Below the pieces are notes generated by a model that had not been told where the DNA came from, made no database searches, and worked only from the letters and a program-made list of their open reading frames with translations. The position numbers were made by a program, and so were the translations under genes. Below, in pieces: positions 19,524-32,290 of a DNA stretch of 64,000 nucleotides. Origin of the DNA: Symsagittifera roscoffensis (Eukaryota > Xenacoelomorpha > Acoela > Convolutidae); the NCBI RefSeq assembly GCF_963678635.1, contig NC_087071.1, positions 18,599,613 through 18,663,612 of the forward strand, written 5' to 3'. The stretch's first letter is position 1, and every line of letters begins with the position of its first letter.

Positions 19524-19846
19524 ACCTCTTAACTTTTGATGAAATAGTACCCGAACGATACTAAAATTGTTTCAACAATACCCAGCAGTCGTTGTGGATG
19601 TTGTCCCTGATGCCCATGTTGAGTGTGGATCACGTCGGTCAGCTTGCCACTTTACCCTCTGGTCACCGGCAAAATCACCATTAACGTGCTTGAATACTCA
19701 AATTACACTCAAGGGAGGGTACCCAACCTTTCACCAAAACAAACAATCTTTCTTTCAGAAATGTTATAAATCAATCTGAAACAACAACAAATAGGAATTT
19801 CAGCTAGCATCTCGTCCGGAAATAACTTATAAACTGTCACTTTATG
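19524..19846. other. Non-coding spacer
   Basis: A 70-codon plus-strand frame (19567-19779) is present but has no recognisable features. Nothing else is seen. Confidence 0.4.
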
Positions 19847-19990
19847 TTTTTTATTGTTTTTGGTCTTTTTGGGATTTTTTTACTGTTTTTTGTACTTTTT
19901 TGTTTTCAAATAAATTTGTTTTTGGCTTTTTCTTGGTTATATACTTTTTTTGTTTCCTTTTACGCTTTCTCTTTGATTGTTTTTGGTCCC
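19847..19990. repeat. T-rich low-complexity tract
   Basis: About 140 bp composed largely of T runs of 4-7 separated by G or short words such as TTTTTGG and TTTTTTGT, ending at GGTCCCGGGACC, a 12-bp palindrome (about 19984-19995). Confidence 0.8.
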
Positions 19991-21114
19991 GGGACCTTGG
20001 GACAAGCGGGCTCATGACTTCCCACCTAATCCTCCGGCCCCCGGAATTTTCGGTGTTAACAAAGTTAAAAAGCTAAATAGTACTAGGCGGAGGGTAAGCA
20101 TCTTCCCCCTAGTACCATAAAGGTCAATAAATTCTCTAACTTGGGCATACGCCCGGAGCGGAGGGTTCGTCGCTGACACGTTTGCTGATCATGATGGTCT
20201 CGTGCCTTTAACAAGCCCACCCAGGAGCGCCATAAAAACGTCTATGTAACATTCGCCCAAATACTACACAGTGACGGAGCGTAGAAAAAGTACCTATTAA
20301 CGACTGGCAGGCGTCAGTTACCTTAATTCCACTCGTTTTTCACCGTCTCGACCTTTCCTTTGATTTTCTGGTCTGTTTGGGGCTAAGTAAAAAGTTACTA
20401 TTTTTAGGCCATCAGTCAAACGACTTTTGATCAGCTTTCGCTTACATGCGAACACAACCATATAGCTGAGTCTCGGATCGTCAGACTACGTGATTGCTAT
20501 TAAAAACACGGCTCGAATACCCTATTTTAAAATGTTTTTGGTGACAGTTCTATATTAAATCCATTGGAGATGAATTGACCCTTTCCTCTTCCTAGCTACT
20601 CATATTCTAAAATCTCAAATAAAACCGGTGTCAATTCAAAGTTCTATGGCATAAAAGTAGCTAAAAAGTTATTTTTACTATAGTCTTTCACCATATATCA
20701 GTCTCTGGCGGACCGAGCCTCTGCTTTGGTGTTTTCCTCAAGATAACGTCGTTATCACTCCCAATTCGTGGCACGGGAGGGTACTGCTCTCCACCACTTC
20801 CCCACCGAAGCCTCCTTTCCCACTATCTTCTTCTGCTAAGGGTCTTAGCGTGCGTGATCGTCAAGATAAGAGGCTTCGTTTTTCTGTGTTAATGTGTGAC
20901 TGTTTTCCACTGGAATTGCTGTTGTTCTGACTTTCTCCACTTTTTCAGTCAAAATGGCCGTTTTTTGCATTTCTGAGAAATATCCGTTCGACAATCGAAA
21001 TTTTGAAAATGGAAAATTCTAGAATAATTCTACCCTCCTTTGCTGCACGTTTTCATCGTTATGGCCTTTTTTCGCTAATTCGTGTTTCGACGGAAGGTTG
21101 CGCTGTGCTATGTT
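19991..21114. other. Non-coding spacer before the satellite
   Basis: Unique-looking sequence with isolated GGAGGGT words. No long frame, tRNA or rRNA is recognised. The satellite begins abruptly at about 21115. Confidence 0.5.
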
Positions 21115-21234
21115 ATGCGAGTTTTGTTGACTAGAGTCGCTTCATGAGAGTTTTGTTGATTAGAGTCGCACATGGAAATTTTGTTGCCCCATGAGCGTTT
21201 TGTTGCCACTAGAGTCGCCCCATGAGCGTACTGT

Positions 21235-23110
21235 TGATTAGCATTTTCCCCATTGGAGGTTTTGTTCATTAGAGTTGTCCATGAGAACTTTATTGTCTGA
21301 ATTCGAGCCATCAGAGTCGCCCCATGAAAACCATGAGTTTTGTTGACTGTAAGCGCCTCTTGAAAAGTTTAGTGCCTGGAGTCACTAAGAGTTTTCATGA
21401 CTAGAAACGCCCCCTGAGATATGTGTTGATTAGAGTCGCCCCATGAAAATTTTGTTGATGAGAGTTGCCCCATGAGATTTTTGTTGCCTAAAGTCGCCCC
21501 GTGAGAATTTTGATGACCAGATTCGCATCATGAGAGTTTTGTTGACTTGAGTTGCCCCATGAAATTTTTGCTGAATTGACTCGCCCATGAGGGTTTTGTT
21601 GACTAGATTCGCCTCATGAAAGTGTTGATGTATAGAGTCACCCCATAAGTTCTGTTGACTAACGTCGCCCAATGAGACTTTGGTTGATTAGAATCGCCCC
21701 ATGAGAAATTTAATGATTGGAGTTGCCCCAATAAATTTGTGTTGACTAGAGTCGCCCCATGAGCGTAGTGGTGATTAGCGTCTTCCCATGAAGGTTTTGT
21801 TCACTAGAGTTGCCCATGAGAACCTTATTGACTGAAGTCGAGTCATCAGAGTTTCGTTGACTATAAGCGCCCATGAAATTTTTATTGACGACTGGAGTCA
21901 CAACTTGACAGTACTATTGACTTGAAACGCCCACTGAGAATTCTGTTGACTTGAGTCGCCCCATGAGAGTTTTGTTGACTAGTGTTGCCCATGAGAGGTT
22001 GTTGACTAAAATTGCCTCCTGAGATGTGTCGATGAGAGTCGCCTCATGCGAGTTTTGTTAACAAGAGTCGCCTCATGAGAGTTTTGATGACCAGATTCGC
22101 ATCATGAGATTTTTGTTGACATGAGTTACCCCATGAAAATTTTGCTGACTTGACTCGCCCCATGAGGGTTTTGTTGAATAGATTCGCCTCATGAGAGTGT
22201 TGATGTATAGAGTCACCCCATAAGTTCTGTTGACTAACGTCGCCCAATGAGGTTTTTGTTGATTAGAATCGCCCCATGAGAGTTTTGTTGACTGGAGTTG
22301 CCCCATTAAATTTGTGTTGACTAGAGTCGCCCCATGAGCGTATTGTTGATTAGCGTCTTCCCATGAAGGTTTTGTTCACTAGAGTTGCCCATGAGAACCT
22401 TATTGACTGAAGTCGAGTCATCAGAGTTTCGTTGATTAAAAGCACCCATGAAATTTTTATTGACTGGAGTCACAACTTGAGAGTTTTATTGACTTGAAAC
22501 GCCCACTGAGATTTCTGTTGACTTGAGTCGCCCCATGAGAGTTTTGTTGACTATTGTTGCCCCATGAGAGGTTGTTGACTAAATTTGCCTCATGAGATGT
22601 GTCGATGAGAGTCGCTTCATGAGAGTTTTGTAAAAAAGAATCGCCTCATGAGAGTTTTGTTGACTTGAGTTGTCCCATGAGAGTTTTGTTGACTAAAGTC
22701 TCCCAATGAGCGTTCTGTTGACTAAACTCGTCGTATCAAAGTTTGGTTGACTAGAATCGCCCGATGAAAGTTTGGCTGACATGAGTCGCGCCATCTGATT
22801 TCTGTTGACAAGAGTCGCCCAATGAGCGTTTTGTTGACCAATATTGTCGTATGAGAGTTTTGTTGACCAGAGCCGCCCCACGAGATTTGTCTTGACTAGA
22901 GTCGCACATAAAATTTTTGTTGACTAGAGTCGTCCCATAAACGTACTGTTGATTAGCATCTTCTGATGGAGATTTTGTTCATTAGATTCGCCCATGAGAA
23001 CCTTACTGTCTGAAGTCGAGCCATCAGAGTTTTGTTGACTGCAAGGGCCTCATGAAAATTTTAATGTCTGGAGTTACTGAGAGTTTTAATGACTAGAAGC
23101 GACTCTTGAG
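21235..23110. repeat. Cassette-bearing outer zone, left
   Basis: Four copies of a multi-monomer cassette start near 21235, 21770, 22345 and 22950. The cassette runs TTAGC(A/G)TCTTCCCATGAAGG, TTTTGTTCACTAGA, GCCCATGAGAAC, TTATTGACTGAAGTCGAG, CCATCAGAG, and the first and fourth copies are more diverged. Confidence 0.8.
21450..22610. repeat. About 575-bp HOR, two copies (left edge of array)
   Basis: GATGACCAGATTCGCATCATG lies at 21512 and 22086, and CCCATGAAGGTTTTGTTCAC at 21785 and 22360, offsets of 574-575 bp. The match continues to the word GATGTGTCGATGAGAGTCGC near 22022 and 22600. Confidence 0.85.
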
Positions 23111-25832
23111 ATTTGTGTTGACTAGAGTCACCCCATGAGAGTTTTGTTGATTAGAGTTGCCCCATGAGAGTTTTGTTGACTAAAGTCACTCCATGAGAGT
23201 TTTGATGACTAGAGTCGCCTCATGAGAGTTTTGTTGACTAGAATCACCCAATGAGTGTTCTGTTGACTAAACTCGTCGTTTCAAAGTTTGGTTAACTAGA
23301 GTTGCACCATGATATTTTTGTTGACCAGAGTTTCCCAATGAAAGTTTCCCTGACTTGAATCGCCTCTTGAGAGTTTTGTTGACTAGAGTTGCACCATGAG
23401 AGTGTTGTTGACTAGAGTCGCCGTATGAGAGTTTTGTTGATTAGAGTTGCCACAGGAGAGTTTTGTTGACTAAAGTTGCCCCATGAGAGTTTTGTTGATC
23501 AGAGTCGCCCAACGAAAGTTTCCTTGACTTGAATTGCCCCTTGAAAGTTTTGTTGACTAGAGTCGCCGTAAGAGAGTTTTGTCGATTAAATTTACCCCAT
23601 GAGAATTTTGTTGACTATAGTCGCCCCACGAGAGTTTTGTTGACTAGAGTCGCCTCGTGAGATTTTCGTTGATTCGAGTTGCCCCATGAGAGTTTTGCTG
23701 ACAAGGTTCGCGCAATGAAAGTTTTGATTACTTGAGTCACACCATGAGAGTGTTGTTGACTAGAGACGCCGTAAGAGAGTTTTGTTGATTAGATTTACCC
23801 CATGAGAGTTTTGTTGACTATTGTTGCCCCAAGATATTTTGTTGAATAGAGTCGCCTCGTGAGAGTTTCGTTGATTCGAGTTGCCCCATGAGAGTTTTGC
23901 TGGCAAGATTCGCGCAATGAAAGTTTTGATTACATGAGTCGCCCAATGAGAGTTCTGTTGACTAAAATCAACGTATGAAAGTTTGGTTGAATAGTCACCC
24001 CATGAGAAATTTGTTGACTAGAGTCACTTCCTGAAAATTTTGCTGACTTGACTCGCCCGATGAGAGTTTTATTGACTAGAGTCGCCCCATGAGAATGTTG
24101 CTGTCAAGAGTCGCCTCATGAGTTTTGTTGACTAGAGTCGCTCAATGAGAGTTTGTTGACAAAAATTGTCGTATGAGAGTTTGTTGAATAGAAACGCCCC
24201 ATGAGAGTTTTGTTGATCAGAGTCGCCCCATAAGAGTTTTGTTGACTAACGACGCCCCATGCGAGTTTTGTTGACCAGAGTCACCTCTTGAGAGTTTTGT
24301 TGACTTGAGTTACCCCATGAGAGTACTGTTGACTAGAGTCGCCCAATGAATTTTTTGCTAACTTGATTCACCCTATGAGAGATATGTTGACTAGAATCAC
24401 CCAATGAGCGTTCTGTTGACTGAAATCGTCGTTAAAATTTTTTATTTGATTTGAGTTGCCCCATAAGAAGTTTATTGACAAGAGTCGCCTCATGAAAGTT
24501 TTGCTGACTTGAATCGACCCATGAGAGTTTTGTTGACTAGAGTCGCCACAGGAGAGTTTTGTTGTCTAGAGTCGCCCCATGAGTTTTTTTGTCTTAAGTC
24601 GCCCAATGAGAGTTTTGTTGACTAAAGTTGTCGTATGAGCTTTTTTTAACTAGAAGAGCCCCTGAATTTCGTGTTGACTAGAGTAGCCGTATGAAAGTTT
24701 TGTTGATTAGAGTTGCCCCATGAGAGTTTTGTTGACTAAAGTCGCCCCATGAGAGTTTTGCTGACCAGAGTCGCCCCTTGTAAATTTTACTGACTCGATT
24801 CGCCCCTTGAGAGTTTGTTGACTAGATTTGCCCCATGAGAGTTTTCTGTCTAGAGTCTCCCCATGAGTATTGTTAACTAGAGTCGCCCAAGGACTGTTTT
24901 GTTGACTAGAATCGTCCATTGAGTGTTTTGTTGACTAAATTTGTTGTTTGAAAAACTAGTTGATTAGTCGCCCCATGAGAAATTTGATGACCAGAGTCAC
25001 TTCTTGTAAAGTTTACTGACTTGATTCGCCCCATGAGAGTTTTGTTGACAAGTGTCGCCCATGAGAGTGTTGCTGTCTAAAGTCGCCCCATGAGTAATGA
25101 TGACTAGAGTCGCCCAATGAGTGTTTTGTTGCCTAGAATCGCCCCATGAGAGTCTTGTTGCCTAGAGTTGCCCCATGAGAGTGTTATTGGCTAGAGTCGC
25201 GCCATGAGTTCTGTTGGCTAAAGTCGCCCAATGAGAGTTTTGTTGCATAGAATCGCCCCATGAGAGATTTGTTGCCTAGATTCGCCCCATGAGAGTGTTG
25301 TTGGCTAGAGTCGCGCCATGAGTTCTGTTGACTAACGCCGCCCCATGAGAGTTTTGTTGATTAGAGTTGCCACATGAGAATTTTGTTGACTAAAGTCGCC
25401 CCATGAGAGTTTTGTTTTTTAGAGTTGCCACATGAGAATTTTGTTGACTAAAGTCGCCCCATGAGCGTTCTGTTGACTAAAGTCTTCGTTAAAAAATTTT
25501 GTTGATTAGAGTTGACCCATGAGAAAATTTTGGACAAGAGTCGCCCCATGAAAGTTTTGCTGCCTTGATCACCCCATGAGAGTTTTGTTGACTAGAGTCG
25601 TCCCATGAGAGTGTTATTGGCATAAGTTGCACCATGAATTCTGTTGACTAAAGAAGCCCAATGAGAGTTTTGTTGACTGAAATTGTCGTTTTTTTTCTAG
25701 AAACGCCCCCTGTCATTTGTGTGAACTAGGGTAGCCGTATGAGAGTTTTGTTGATTAGAGTTGCCCCATGAGAGTTTTGTCGACTTAAGTCACCCCATGA
25801 GAGTTTTGTTGAACAGAGTCGCCTCATGAGAG
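23110..25832. repeat. Heterogeneous satellite zone
   Basis: Monomers are strongly diverged and no long exact HOR was seen, apart from short local duplications (for example around 25130-25330, with ATAGAATCGCCCCATGAGAG-type words and TTGGCTAGAGTCGCGCC repeated). Confidence 0.6.
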
Positions 25833-28800
25833 TTTAGCTGGTTTGAGTTGCCCCACGAGAGTTTTCTTGACTAGTTTCGCCCAATAAAAATTTTACTTAC
25901 TTGATTCGCCCCATATGAGTTTTGTTGACTAGATTCGCCCCATGAGAGTGTTGCTGTCTAGAGTCGCCCCATGGTGCTGTTGACTAGAGTTGCCCAATGA
26001 GTGATTTGTTGACCAGAATCGCCCCATGAGAGTTTTGTTGACTACAGTCGCCCCATGAGTTCTGTTGACTAAAGTCGCCCAATGAGATTTTTGTTGACTA
26101 AAATTGTGATATGAAATTTTTTTCGACTAGAAACGCCCCCTGAAATTCGTGGTGACTAAAGTAGCAGTATGAGAGTTTTGTTGACTAAAGTCGCCCCATG
26201 AGAATTTTGTTGACCAGAGTCAACTCTTGCAATTTTTGCTGACTTGATTTGCCCCCATGAATGTTTTGTTGACTAGAGTCGCTTCATGAGAGTTTAGCTG
26301 GTTTGAGTTGCCCCACGAGAGTTTTCTTGACTAGTTTCGCCCAATAAAAATTTTACTTACTTGATTCGCCCCATATGAGTTTTGTTGACTAGATTCGCCC
26401 CATGAGAGTGTTGCTGTCTAGAGTCGCCCCATGGTGCTGTTGACTAGAGTTGCCCAATGAGTGATTTGTTGACCAGAATCGCCCCATGAGAGTTTTGTTG
26501 ACTACAGTCGCCCCATGAGAGTGTTGTTGGCTAGAGTTGCCCCATGAGTTCTGTTGACTAAAGTCGCCCAATGAGATTTTTGTTGACTAAAATTGTGATA
26601 TGAAATTTTTTTCGACTAGAAACGCCCCCTGAAATTCGTGTTGACTAAAGTAGCAGTATGAGAGTTTTGTTGACTAAAGTCGCCCCATGAGAATTTTGTT
26701 GACCAGAGTCAACTCTTGCAATTTTTGCTGACTTGATTTGCCCCCATGAGTACTGTTAACTAGAGTCGCCCTATGAGTGTTTTTTTGACTAGAGTCGCCC
26801 AATGAGTGTTTTATTGACTAGATTCATCGTATGGTATGAAAGTTTGGGTGACTAGTCGCCCCATGAAAAATTTGTTGACTAGAGTCACCCCTTAAAACTT
26901 TTGCTGTCTAGAGTCGCCTCATGAGTTCTGTTGACTAGAGTCGCTCAATGAGAGTTTGTTGACAAAAATTGTCGTATGAGATTTTGTTGACTAGAAACGC
27001 CTCATGAGAGTTTTGTTGATCAGAGTCGCCCCATAAGAGTTTTGTTGACTAAAGACGCCCCATGAGAGTTTTGTTGACCAGAGTCACCTCTGGAGAGTTT
27101 TGTTGACTTGAGTTACCCCATGAGAGTACTGTTGACTAGAGTCGCCCCATGAATTTTTTGCTGACTTGATTCACCCTATGAGAGATCTGTTGACTAGAAT
27201 GACCCAATGAGCGTTCTGTTGACTGAAATCGTCGTAAAATTTTTTTAATTGACTTGAGTTGCCCCATAAGAAATTTATTGACAAGAGTCGCCTCATGAAA
27301 GTTTTGCTGACTTGAATCGACCCATGAGATTTTTGTTGAATAGAGTCGCCACAGGAGAATCTAATTGGCTAGAGTTGCCTCAAGAGTTCTGTTCACTAAA
27401 GTCGCCCAATGAAAGTTTTGTTGACTAAAATTGTCGTATGAGATTTTTTTTTGACTAGAAACAACCCCTGACATTTGTGTTTACAAGAGTAGACATAATA
27501 GAGATTTTTGTTGATTAGAGTTGCACCATGAGAGTGTTGTTGACTAAAGTCACCCCATGAGAGTTTTGTTGAATAGAGTCGCCTCATGAGAGTTTAGCTG
27601 GTTTGAGTTGCCCCACGAGAATTTTCTTGACTAGTTTCGCCCAATAAAAATTTTACTTACTTGATTCGCCCCATATGAGTTTTGTTGACTAGATTCGCCC
27701 CATGAGAGTGTTGCTGTCTAGAGTCGCCCCATGGTGCTGTTGACTAGAGTTGCCCAATGAGTGATTTGTTGACCAGAATCGCCCCATGAGAGTTTTGTTG
27801 ACTACAGTCGCCCCATGAGAGTGTTGTTGGTTAGAGTTGCCCTATGAGTTATGTTGACTAAAGTCGCCCAATGAGATTTTTGTTGACTAAAATTGTGATA
27901 TGAAATTTTTTCGACTAGAAACGCCCCTGAAATTCGTGTTGACTAAAGTAGCAGTATGAGAGTTTTGTTGACTAAAGTCGCCCCATGAGAATTTTGTTGA
28001 CCAGAGTCAACTCTTGCGATTTTTGCTGACTTGATTTGCCCCCATGAGTACTGTTAACTAGAGTCGCCCTATGAGTGTTTTCTTGACTAGAGTCGCCCAA
28101 TGAGTGTTTTATTGACTAGATTCATCGTATGGTATGAAAGTTTGGCTGACTAGTCGCCCCATGAAAAATTTGTTGACTAGAGTCACCCCTTAAAACTTTT
28201 GCTGTCTAGAGTCGCCTCATGAGTTCTGTTGACTAGAGTCGCTCAATGAGAGTTTGTTGACAAAAATTGTCGTATGAGATTTTGTTGACTAGAAACGCCT
28301 CATGAGAGTTTTGTTGATCAGAGTCGCCCCATAAGAGTTTTGTTGACTAAAGACGCCCCATGAGAGTTTTTTTGACCAGAGTCACCTCTGGAGAGTTTTG
28401 TTGACTTGAGTTACCCCATGAGAGTACTGTTGACTAGAGTCGCCCCATGAATTTTTTGCTGACTTGATTCACCCTATGAGAGATCTGTTGACTAGAATGA
28501 CCCAATGCGCGTTCTGTTGACTGAAATCGTCGTAAAAATTTTTTAATTGACTTGAGTTGCCCCATAAGAAATTTATTGACAAGAGTCGCCTCATGAAAGT
28601 TTTGCTGACTTGAATCGACCCATGAGATTTTTGTTGAATAGAGTCGCCACAGGAGAGTCTAATTGGCTAGAGTTGCCTCAAGAGTTCTGTTGACTAAAGT
28701 CGTCCAATGAAAGTTTTGTTGACTAAAATTGTCGTATGAGAATTTTTTTTGACTAGAAACGCCCCCTGACATTTGTGTTTACAAGAGTAGACATAATAGA

Positions 28801-30132
28801 GATTTTTGTTGATTAGAGTTGCACCATGAGAGTGTTGTTGACTAAAGTCACCCCATGAGAGTTTTGTTGAATAGAGTCGCCTCATGAGAGTTTTGTTGAT
28901 TTGAGTTGCCCCAAGAGAGTTTTCTTGACTAGTTTCGCCCAATAAAAATTTTACTTACTTGATTCGCCCCATATGAGTTTTGTTGACTAGATTCGCCCCA
29001 TGAGAGTGTTGCTGTCTAGAGTCGCCCCATGGTGCTGTTGACTAGAGTTGCCCAATGAGTGATTTGTTGACCAGAATCGCCCCATGAGAGTTTTGTTGAC
29101 TACAGTCGCCCCATGAGAGTGTTGTTGGCTAGAGTTGCCCCATGAGTTCTGTTGACTAAAGTCGCTCAATGAGATTTTTGTTGACTAAAATTGTGATATG
29201 AAATTTTTTTCGACTAGAAACGCCCCCTGAAATTCGTGTTGACTAAAGTAGCAGTATGAGAGTTTTGTTGACTAAAGTCGCCCCATGAGAATTTTGTTGA
29301 CCAGAGTCAACTCTTGCAATTTTTGCTGACTTGATTTGCCCCCATGAGTACTGTTAACTAGAGTCGCCCTATGAGTGTTTTCTTGACTAGAGTCGCCCAA
29401 TGAGTGTTTTATTGACTAGATTCATCGTATGGTATGAAAGTTTGGGTGACTAGTCGCCCCATGAAAAATTTGTTGACTAGAGTCACCCCTTAAAACTTTT
29501 GCTGTCTAGAGTCGCCTCATGAGTTCTGTTGACTAGAGTCGCTCAATGAGAGTTTGTTGACAAAAATTGTCGTATGAGATTTTGTTGACTAGAAACGCCT
29601 CATGAGAGTTTTGTTGATCAGAGTCGCCCCATAAGAGTTTTGTTGACTAAAGACGCCCCATGAGAGTTTTGTTGACCAGAGTCACCTCTGGAGAGTTTTG
29701 TTGACTTGATTCACCCTATGAGAGATCTGTTGACTAGAATGACCCAATGCGCGTTCTGTTGACTGAAATCGTCGTAAATTTTTTTTAATTGACTTGAGTT
29801 GCCCCATAAGAAATTTATTGACAAGAGTCGCCTCATGAAAGTTTTGCTGACTTGAATCGACCCATGAGATTTTTGTTGAATAGAGTCGCGACAGGAGAGT
29901 CTAATTGGCTAGAGTTGCCTCAAGAGTTCTGTTGACTAAAGTCGCCCAATGAAAGTTTTGTTGACTAAAATTGTCGTATGAGAATTTTTTTTGACTAGAA
30001 ACGCCCCCTGACATTTGTGTTTACAAGAGTGGACATAATAGAGATTTTTGTTGATTAGAGTTGCACCATGAGAGTGTTGTTGACTAAAGTCACCCCATGA
30101 GAGTTTTGTTGAATAGAGTCGCCTCATGAGAG
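25833..30132. repeat. 1,299-bp HOR, three copies plus a partial copy
   Basis: The anchor TTTAGCTGGTTTGAG starts at 25833, 26293 and 27593, and its variant TTTTGTTGATTTGAG near 28891 and 30133. Copy lengths are 1,300, 1,298 and 1,242 bp, preceded by a 460-bp partial copy. Copies are nearly identical. The third lacks about 57 bp, two monomers, near 29705. Confidence 0.9.
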
Positions 30133-31366
30133 TTTTGTTGATTTGAGTTGCCCCAAGAGAGTGTTCTTGACTAAGTTCGCCCAATGAAAATTTTGCTTAC
30201 TTGATTCGCCCCATGAAAGTTTTGTTGATTAGAGTCGCCCCATGAGTACTGTTGCCTAGAGCCGCCCAATGAGTGTTTTGTTGACTAGAATCGCCCCATG
30301 AGAGTTTTTTTGACTAGAGTCGCCCCATGAGTTCTTTTGTCTTAAGTCGCCCAATGAGAGTTTTGTTGACTAAAGTTGTCGTATGAGCTATTTTTGACTG
30401 GAACAGCTCCTGAAATTCGTGTTGACTAGAGTAGCCGTATGAAAGTTTTGTTGATTAGAGTTGCCCCATGAGAGTTTTGTTGACTAAAGTCGCCCCATGA
30501 GAGTTTTGTTGACCAGAGTCGCCTCTTGTAAATTTTACTGACTTGATTCGCCCCTTGAGAGTTTGTTGACTAGATTTGCCCCATGAGAGTGCTGCTGTCT
30601 AGAGTCTCCCCATGAGTACAGTTAACTAGAGTCGCCCAATGAGTGTTTTGTTGCCTAGAATCGCCCCATGAGAGTTTTGTTGCCTAGAGTCGCCCCATGA
30701 GAGTGTTGTTGGCTAGAGTCGCGCCATGAGTTATGTTGACTAAAGTCGCCCAATGAGAGTTTTGTTGCCTAGAATCGCCCCATGAGAGATTTGTTGCCTA
30801 GAGTCGCCCCATGAGAGTGTTGTTGGCTAGAGTCGCGCCATGAGTTCTGTTGACTAACGCCGCCCCATAAGAGTTTTGTTGATTAGAGTTGCCACATGAG
30901 AATTTTGTTGACTAAAGTCGCCCCATGAGAGTTTTGTTGACCAGGGTCGCCTCTTGAGAGTTCTGTCGACTAGAATCACCCAATGGGCGTTCTGTTGTCT
31001 GAAATCGTCGTTAAAAAATTTTGTTGATTAGAGTTGCCCCATGAGAAAATTTTGGACAAGAGTCGCCCCATGAAAGTTTTGCTGACTTGATCACCCCATG
31101 AGAGTTTTGTTGACTAGAGTCCCCCCATGAGAGTGTTGTTGGCTAGAGTTGCCCCATGAGTTCTGTTGACTAAAGTCACCCAATGAGAGTTTTGTTGACT
31201 AAAATTGTCGTATGAGAGTTTTTTTCTTTACTAGAAACGCCCCCTGACATTTGTGTAAACTAGAGTAACCGTATGAGAGTTTTGTTGATTAGAGTTGCCC
31301 CATGAGAGTTTTGTCGACTTAAGTCACCCCATGAGAGTTTTGTGGAACAGAGTCGCCTCATGAGAG

Positions 31367-32290
31367 TTTAGCTGGTTTGAGTTGCCCCACGAGAGTTTTC
31401 TTGACTAGTTTCGCCCAATGAAAATTTTACTGACTTGATTCGCCCCATGAGAGTTTTGTTGACTAGAGTCGCCCCATGAGAGTGTTGCTGTCTAGAGTCG
31501 CCCCATGAGTGCTGTTGACTAGAGTCACCCAATGAGTGATTTGTTGACCAGAACCGCCCCATGAGAGTTTTGTTGACTAGAGTCGCCCCATGAGAGTGTT
31601 GTTGGCTAGAGTTGCCCCATGAGTTCTGTTGACTAAAGTCACCCAATGAGAGTTTTGTTGACTAAATTGTCGTATGAGAGTTTTTTTTTTACTAGAAACG
31701 CCCCCTGACATTTGTGTAAACTAGAGTAGCCGTATGAAAGTTTTGTTGATTAGAGTTGCCCCATGAGAGTTTTGTCTACTTAAGTCACCCCATGAGAGTT
31801 TTGTGGAACAGAGTCGCCTCATGAGAGTTTAGCTGGTTTGAGTTGCCCCACGAGAGTTTTCTTGACTAGTTTCGCCCAATGACAATTTTACTGACTTGAT
31901 TCGCCCCATGAGAGTTTTGTTGACTAGAGTCGCCCCATGAGAGTGTTGCTGTTTAGAGTCGCCCCATGAGTGCTGTTGACTAGAGTCGCCCAATGAGTGA
32001 TTTGTTGACCAGAACCGCCCCATGAGAGTTTTGTTGACTAGAGTCGCCCCATGAGAGTGTTGTTGGCTAGAGTTGCCCCATGAGTTCTGCTGACTAAAGT
32101 CACCCAATGAGAGTTTTGTTGACTAAATTGTCGTATGAGATTTTTTTCGACTAGAAACGCCCCCTGAGTTTTGTTGATTAGAGTTGCCCCATGAGATTTT
32201 TGTTGACTTAGGTTGCCCTATGAGAGTTTAGTTGACCAGAGTCGCCTCTTAGGAGTTTTGTTGACTTGATTTACCCCATGAGAGTACTGT
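31367..32290. repeat. 461-bp HOR, two adjacent copies, with a third at 33550
   Basis: TTTAGCTGGTTTGAG starts at 31367 and 31828 (461 bp apart) and again at 33550. The block begins with the same monomer series as the 1,299-bp HOR, so the two HORs share ancestry. Confidence 0.85.

Noticed and set aside
19567-19779. Plus-strand ORF of 70 codons in the spacer
   Set aside because: Short, with no motif or codon signal, in otherwise non-coding AT-rich sequence.
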